From contig OZ025249.1 of assembly GCA_964019135.1 (NCBI GenBank), positions 3,162,001 to 3,226,000 of the forward strand: a stretch of 64,000 nt of DNA. Direction: 5' to 3'. This stretch comes from Arenicola marina (taxonomy: Eukaryota; Annelida; Polychaeta; Arenicolidae). The position numbers and the translations under genes were made by a program. Each line of letters starts with the position of its first letter. Positions within the stretch are counted from its first letter, which is position 1. Positions 59,311 to 64,000 of the stretch are shown one piece after another. The notes beneath the pieces are model-generated. The model was not told the DNA's origin, did not search any database, and was given only the letters and a program-made list of their open reading frames with translations.

Positions 59311-60005
59311 GTTTCGCCGGAAGCAAGTACTAAGACTATATCGAAGATGATTTCTTTATCATGAGCTCTACCACAATGAGCTAGCGAGGCTAAAACTAAA
59401 ATGCACTTTTCGTGCGTACGCTACGTGTGGTGTATAGGGCCAGCTGGACAATACTAGGCTGTTATTGTTCACTGTACGTTCTGGGCTTATAAATTGACGG
59501 GCAGAGCTTTTCTGGTGTTTTTATCGTGAAGCTATGAAGTGAAGGACAAAGTTTGCATGAGTTTGTAAGCAGGCTGAGCTTGGCACCTTGACACCCGCAT
59601 CGCTTGTTCCCTACCAGGTGTCAGGAAGGGGTAAATGGCGACACGTGACACAGGCATATTTCAAAATCGATATTCGACATTGAGCCCCAAGTTTCGACAC
59701 TAATCTGAAAAAGCGACATTCACACAGATTTGTGCCCAAAAAAAACCCACGGAATTTAGCCAAAATGCGTTTCGTGAAAAATCGACATTCGACACTGAGA
59801 ATTTTGAAAAATCGACACTGAACACAGGAACGTCGCTTTCACATCCCTTCTACTTGGACAACGAGTGGCAGAACAGACCACTTCGACCATTTCGCTGTGG
59901 TAAGTGTTTTCTCCATTAATGTTGATAGCAGGTGAGATCATCCTCGGGGGGACAGTGTCCGGGTGCGAGCTCCTGATCTTAGTTACCCTCTTGTTATGGT
60001 TAGCC
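59311..60005. other. Unique intron sequence
   Basis: Mixed DNA with several ATCGACATTCGACAC words at 59660-59830 forming a small irregular repeat. No exon was found. Confidence 0.5.
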
Positions 60006-60795
60006 AACCCTAGGTCTGGACCCCCAGGGCCGGGACCCCCAGGGCCGGGACCCCCAGGGCCGGGACCCCCAGGGCCGGGACCCCCAGGCCCGGTACCTCC
60101 AGGTCCGGGACCCCCAGGCCCGGTACCTCCAGGTCCGGGACCCCCAGGTCCGGGACCCCCAGGTCCGGGACCCCCAGGTCCGGGACCCCCAGGTCCGGTA
60201 CCTCCAGGTCGGGACCCCCAGGTCGGGACCCCCAGGGCCTGGACCCCCAGGTCCGGGACCCCCAGGTCTGGTACCACCAGATCCGGTACCCCAGGTCCGG
60301 TACCCCCAGGGCCGATCCCCTAGGGCCGAGCCCCCAGGCCGGTACCCCCAGGTCCGGTTCCCCCAGGGCCGGGACCCCCAGGGCCGGGACCCCCACGGCC
60401 GGGACCACCAGGTCCGGGACCCACAGGTCCGGGACCCACAGGTCCGGGACCCCCAGGTCCGGTACCTCCAGGTCGGGACCCCCAGGTCGGGACCCCCAGG
60501 GCCTGGACCCCCAGGTCCGGGACCCCCAGGTCTGGTACCACCAGATCCGGTACCCCAGGTCCGGTACCCCCAGGGCCGATCCCCTAGGGCCGAGCCCCCA
60601 GGCCGGTACCCCCAGGTCCGGTTCCCCCACGGCCGGGACCACCAGGTCCGGGACCCACAGGTCCGGGACCCCCAGGTCCGGCATCCCCACGGCCGGGACC
60701 CCCAGGTCCGGGACCCCCAGGGCCGGTACCCCCAGGGCCGGTACCCCCAGGGCCGAGACCTCCAGGGCCGGGACCCCCACATCAGCCTCACTGTC
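60006..60795. repeat. 15-bp GGTCCGGGACCCCCA array next to exon 1
   Basis: About 52 units of CCCAGGTCCGGGACC type, with GGTACC and GGGCCGG variants. A block of about 300 bases (60.18-60.33 kb) recurs at 60.46-60.62 kb. In gene direction the array starts a few bases after the exon 1 donor with TGAGGCTGATGTGGGGGTCC; exon 1 itself has GAGGCTGATGTGGAGG and GACCTGGGGGGTCCCGG, so the array appears to be derived from exon 1. Confidence 0.9.
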
Positions 60796-60802
60796 CACCT
60801 AC

Positions 60803-60905
60803 CTGTGCCGCCAGCTCCTGGCCCGGGACCCCCCAGGTCCCCGGCCTCCACATCAGCCTCATCGCCCACCAACACGGCCGTCGAGCTTCCTCGTCGTGGC
60901 ATCAT
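60803..60905 (-). CDS. SLC4A11: SLC4A11-like start exon (coding exon 1)
   Basis: The exon opens with two consecutive ATG codons and encodes 34 residues (MMPRRGSSTAVLVGDE..., then a Gly/Pro-rich end), followed by the donor GGCACAG|GTAGGTGG. It ends in phase 1 and joins the next exon by making a Glu codon from G|AA. The frame stays open upstream to an in-frame TAG near 60967, with only a GTG before the ATG, so the ATG pair is the likely start. An acceptor-like TACAG lies about 30 bases upstream, so part of the 5' UTR may be spliced. The intron that follows begins with a GC-rich array related to this exon. No database match was possible; membership rests on phase and strand. Confidence 0.6.
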
Positions 60906-61639
60906 GCTAACAGTAATAATCCGACAAGTGCAGGTTTCCTGTAGTCTGTCAGTCTGTCTCACGTCAGTCTAACGCGGCGAGCAATTCCACAACTGACTGA
61001 AGACGGCGCGTGAGTTGTGAATAAGAACCCTGGAACGGTACCCGGGTGCGATTCACGGGAGGAGGTGTGTGTGGGGGGTTGTGGGGGGGGGGGGGGGGGT
61101 GCAGTTAAATGGTGCCCCCTAAGCAGGCGATTCGCCTGGTCGCTTCCGCCGGTTCCTCCAACCAGTGGCCAACCAGAGTAAGTCACGGCCGGCGTGAGGC
61201 GGGCAGAACCTGAGGGACACACCGCAGGGTGTAGACACGGGGCGAGCTGGTGGGGTTGGGGGTGGGGGGAGGGGGGGGGGGGGCAGGGGAGGTGTTGCAC
61301 AATTTCCCAGTCAAGCGCAACGAGTGATGGTTGTGTGCCCCAGCTCAGCATTCAGGCGACATAAAGTAGGACACGCCAAAAATAGCGATGTCAGTGCCGA
61401 GAGGCTGCTGCCCTCATACGGCAGACAACAGTCGGGGCTCATCAAAGGCCGCTTTACTCTCCTCCTCCTGCTCCCCCTCTCGCAGAGCCAGATCACAATA
61501 GAGTTCGAACGTGAGGAGACATACAGACTGCAATACACAGTTCTATCTTTACGTGACCTGCGAATTGCAAGGGGTAAATCAAGTCCTCACAAAGGACAAT
61601 CAATTTAGATGAGCCGTTTGTGTTCTTTGCCATGTATGT
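60906..61639. other. Upstream region of the SLC4A11-like gene
   Basis: This 730-base stretch precedes the start codon. It holds G-runs near 61090 and 61275 (C-runs in gene sense). No TATA box or clear initiator was found, and the transcription start cannot be placed. Confidence 0.4.
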
Positions 61640-61842
61640 AGGAAGGGAGAGTGGAGCCATGTCCCCGGGGGTAACCCCCTACTCTTTACGAAGAAAGACC
61701 TGGGATCTTTATCCTGCGACCACACAGACATGGCCACAGCAGGGCTCGAACCACCGACCCACGTGCCGTTAGGCTCTCAGGTGACCAGAGCGCTCAACGC
61801 GAGCGCCCTAGCCCACTGAGCTGTCGCACCGGCCCCGGGAGC
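61640..61842 (-). mobile_element. tRNA-derived SINE
   Basis: On the minus strand a tRNA-like head has an A box (GACAGCTCAGTGGGCTAGG) and a perfect B box (GGTTCGAGCCC, 61742-61752). A non-tRNA body follows (GGATAAAGATCCCAGGTC, GTAGGGGGTTACCCCCGGGG). The A-to-B spacing is longer than in an ordinary tRNA. The 5' end of the SINE adjoins the 45-bp array. Confidence 0.75.
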
Positions 61843-64000
61843 TTTGGAGTAAATGATGGGCGTGAGTAGGAAGCGGACCCGGGGAGCTTTGGAGTAAATG
61901 ATGGGCTTGAGTAGGAAGCGGACCCGGGGAGCTTTGGAGTAAATGATGGGCTTGAGTAGGAAGCGGGCCCAGGGAGCTTTGGAGTAAATGATGGGCTTGA
62001 GTAGGAAGCGGGCCCCGGGAGCCTTGGAGTAAATGATGGGCGTGAGTGGGAAGCGGACCCAGGGAGCTTTGGAGTAAATGATGGGTGTGAGTGGGAAGCG
62101 GACCCGGGGAGCTTTGGAGTAAATGATGGGCGTGAGTGGGAAGCGGACCCGGGGAGCTTTGGAGTAAATGATGGGCGTGAGTAGGAAGCGGACCCCGGGA
62201 GCCTTGGAGTAAATGATGGGCGTGAGTGGGAAGCGGACCCGGGGAGCCTTGGAGTAAATGATGGGCGTGAGTGGGAAGCGGACCCAGGGAGCTTTGGAGT
62301 AAATGATGGACGTGAGTGGGAAGCGGACCCCGGGAGCCTTGGAGTAAATGATGGGCGTGAGTGGGAAGCGGACCCGGGGAGCTTTGGAGTAAATGATGGG
62401 CGTGAGTAGGAAGCGGACCCAGGAAGCTTTGGAGTAAATGATGGACGTGAGTTGGAAGCGGACCCGGGGAGCCTTGGAGTAAATGATGGACGTGAGTTGG
62501 AAGCGGACCCCGGGAGCCTTGGAGTAAATGATGGGCATGAGTGAGAAGCGGACCCAGGGAGCTTTGGAGTAAATGATGGGCATGAGTGGGAAGCGGACCC
62601 GGGGAGCTTTGGAGTAAATGATGGGCGTGAGTGGGAAGCGGACCCAGGGAGCCTTGGAGTAAATGATAGGCGTGAGTGGGAAGCGGACCCGGGGAGCTTT
62701 GGAGTAAATGATGGGCGTGAGTCGGAAGCGGACCCGGGAGCCTTGGAGTAAATGATGGGCGTGAGTGGGAAGCGGGCCCGAGGAGCTTTGGAGTAAATGA
62801 TGGGCGTGAGTGGGAAGCGGACCCCGGGAGCCTCGGAGTAAATGATGGGCATGAGTGGGAAGCGGACCCGGGGAGCTTTGGAGTAAATGATGGGCGTGAG
62901 TTGGAAGCGGACCCCGGGAGCCTTGGAGTAAATGATGGGCGTGAGTTGGAAGCGGACCCGGGGAGCTTTGGAGTAAATGATGGACGTGAGTTGGAAGCGG
63001 ACCCCGGGAGCCTTGGAGTAAATGATGGGCATGAGTGAGAAGCGGACCCAGGGAGCTTTGGAGTAAATGATGGGCATGAGTGGGAAGCGGACCCGGGGAG
63101 CTTTGGAGTAAATGATGGGCGTGAGTGGGAAGCGGACCCAGGGAGCCTTGGAGTAAATGATAGGCGTGAGTGGGAAGCGGACCCGGGGAGCTTTGGAGTA
63201 AATGATGGGCGTGAGTCGGAAGCGGACCCGGGAGCCTTGGAGTAAATGATGGGCGTGAGTGGGAAGCGGGCCCGAGGAGCTTTGGAGTAAATGATGGGCG
63301 TGAGTGGGAAGCGGACCCCGGGAGCCTCGGAGTAAATGATGGGCATGAGTGGGAAGCGGACCCGGGGAGCTTTGGAGTAAATGATGGGCGTGAGTTGGAA
63401 GCGGACCCCGGGAGCCTTGGAGTAAATGATGGGCATGAGTGGGAAGCGGACCCAGGGAGCTTTGGAGTAAATGATGGACGTGAGTGGGAAGCGGACCCCG
63501 GGAGCCTTGGAGTAAATGATGGGCGTGAGTGGGAAGCGGACCCAGGGAGCTTTGGAGTAAATGATGGACGTGAGTGGGAAGCGGACCCCGGGAGCCTTGG
63601 AGTAAATGATGGGCGTGAGTGGGAAGCGGACCCGGGGAGCTTTGGAGTAAATGATGGGCGTGAGTAGGAAGCGGACCCAGGAAGCTTTGGAGTAAATGAT
63701 GGACGTGAGTTGGAAGCGGACCCCGGGAGCCTTGGAGTAAATGATGGGCATGAGTGAGAAGCGGACCCAGGGAGCTTTGGAGTAAATGATGGGCATGAGT
63801 GGGAAGCGGACCCGGGGAGCTTTGGAGTAAATGATGGGCGTGAGTAGGAAGCGGACCCAGGAAGCTTTGGAGTAAATGATGGACGTGAGTGGGAAGCGGA
63901 CCCGGGGAGCTTTGGAGTAAATGATGGGCGTGAGTAGGAAGCGGACCCAGGAAGCTTTGGAGTAAATGATGGACGTGAGTGGGAAGCGGACCCCGGGAGC
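61843..64000. repeat. 45-bp minisatellite, about 48 copies, continues off the window
   Basis: Plus-strand units contain GAGCTTTGGAGTAAATGATG and GGCGTGAGTGGGAAGCGGAC then CCGGG. Two main types (AGCTTTGG and AGCCTTGG) alternate in ordered blocks that recur after about 494 and 719 bases. A period of 45 with few stops gives long open frames that are not genes. The array begins exactly at the 5' end of the SINE, sharing its GGCCCCGGGAGC junction. Confidence 0.95.

Larger units (their letters stand above)
1..60905 (-). other. SLC4A11: SLC4A11-like transporter gene (partial; runs off the left edge)
   Basis: I assembled this gene from eleven exons whose splice phases all match, plus the end of a C-terminal exon beyond an assembly gap. 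The family identity comes from the conserved N-terminal cytoplasmic domain (KDFSAEVRA, FLAQAHLIMDL, SLFTHDS, AKTIQG, DQSWITL, RRHVGIARLKSP) and the last-helix segment LKMVFPVLILLLLPIR. These match the SLC4A11 pattern, such as FLAQAS, LFTDAG, DTIQG and KRHVCISRL in the human protein as I recall it. Human SLC4A11 is a plasma-membrane dimer that conducts H+/OH- and NH3-coupled H+, and was first named a borate transporter. About 494 residues can be read here; most of the membrane domain is missing at the gap. The N-terminal tail of about 370 residues is long and low in complexity. Identity is firm for the conserved exons; membership of the tail exons rests on phase agreement. Confidence 0.85.

Noticed and set aside
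59756..60962. Long Gly/Pro/Trp repeat protein frames on both strands (collagen-like PGPGPPG)
   Set aside because: They come from the 15-bp GC-rich array; the real coding part ends at the exon 1 donor.
1..64000. CRISPR array or bacterial operon interpretation of the tandem repeats
   Set aside because: Repeats are contiguous without unique spacers, there are no cas genes, and the coding exons are spliced and match an animal transporter.

Overview
This window is animal nuclear DNA. It has spliced genes with short exons, canonical GT/AG junctions, tRNA-derived SINEs, a small TIR transposon and, above all, minisatellites. About 70 percent of the 64 kb is tandem repeat. Nearly all large open frames here (three overlapping frames of more than 4,500 codons at 23.2-37.5 kb, and 740-840 codon frames at 1.3-6.0 kb) are stop-free repeats, not genes. 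The host is probably a marine invertebrate, perhaps a mollusc or another lophotrochozoan; this rests on general genome style and is weak. Two runs of exactly 200 N (693-892 and 44188-44387) look like nominal scaffolding gaps, so the window is three contigs.

One gene can be read across almost the whole window on the minus strand: an SLC4A11-like bicarbonate-transporter-family membrane protein. Reading in gene direction (high to low coordinates) I find: start exon 60905-60803; a large low-complexity cytoplasmic exon 47563-46832; short exons 43678-43607, 42587-42537, 42154-42110, 40341-40299, 21059-21028 and 20086-20049; the conserved N-terminal cytoplasmic domain in exons 8715-8505, 7751-7667 and 962-893; and then a gap. 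The far side of the gap (1-692) carries repeated copies of the end of a late transmembrane exon. All splice phases agree through the eleven exons, giving about 494 residues of N-terminal cytoplasmic region. The transmembrane domain between the third conserved exon and the last helix is missing at the N gap. A second possible start, an alternative first exon with its own ATG, lies at 43337-43217 beside a run of GC boxes.

Region by region: 1-692 exon-derived array; 893-962 exon; 1.27-5.9 kb 42-bp palindromic array; 7.14-7.69 kb 30-bp array; 7.89-8.56 kb 60-bp array; 8.72-9.12 kb acceptor-side array; 9.57-19.97 kb 33-bp array; 20.4-20.7 kb 17-bp array; 23.2-37.2 kb 38-bp polypurine array; 38.54-40.34 kb 40-bp array; 41.93-42.11 kb AT-rich array; 42.34-42.56 kb 43-bp array; 43.9-46.5 kb GC/GT-rich arrays around the second gap; 49.6-55.85 kb 43-bp array; 57.7-58.05 kb 43-bp array; 60.0-60.78 kb 15-bp array; 61.85-64.0 kb 45-bp array next to a SINE.

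The most striking feature is where these arrays sit. At least five, perhaps six, are expansions of the 3' end of a coding exon together with its 5' splice site. The first copy in gene direction is the coding exon, and up to about 45 further copies, each carrying a splice donor, follow in the intron. This looks like a recurrent process of donor-anchored tandem duplication in one gene and is my candidate for an undescribed system.
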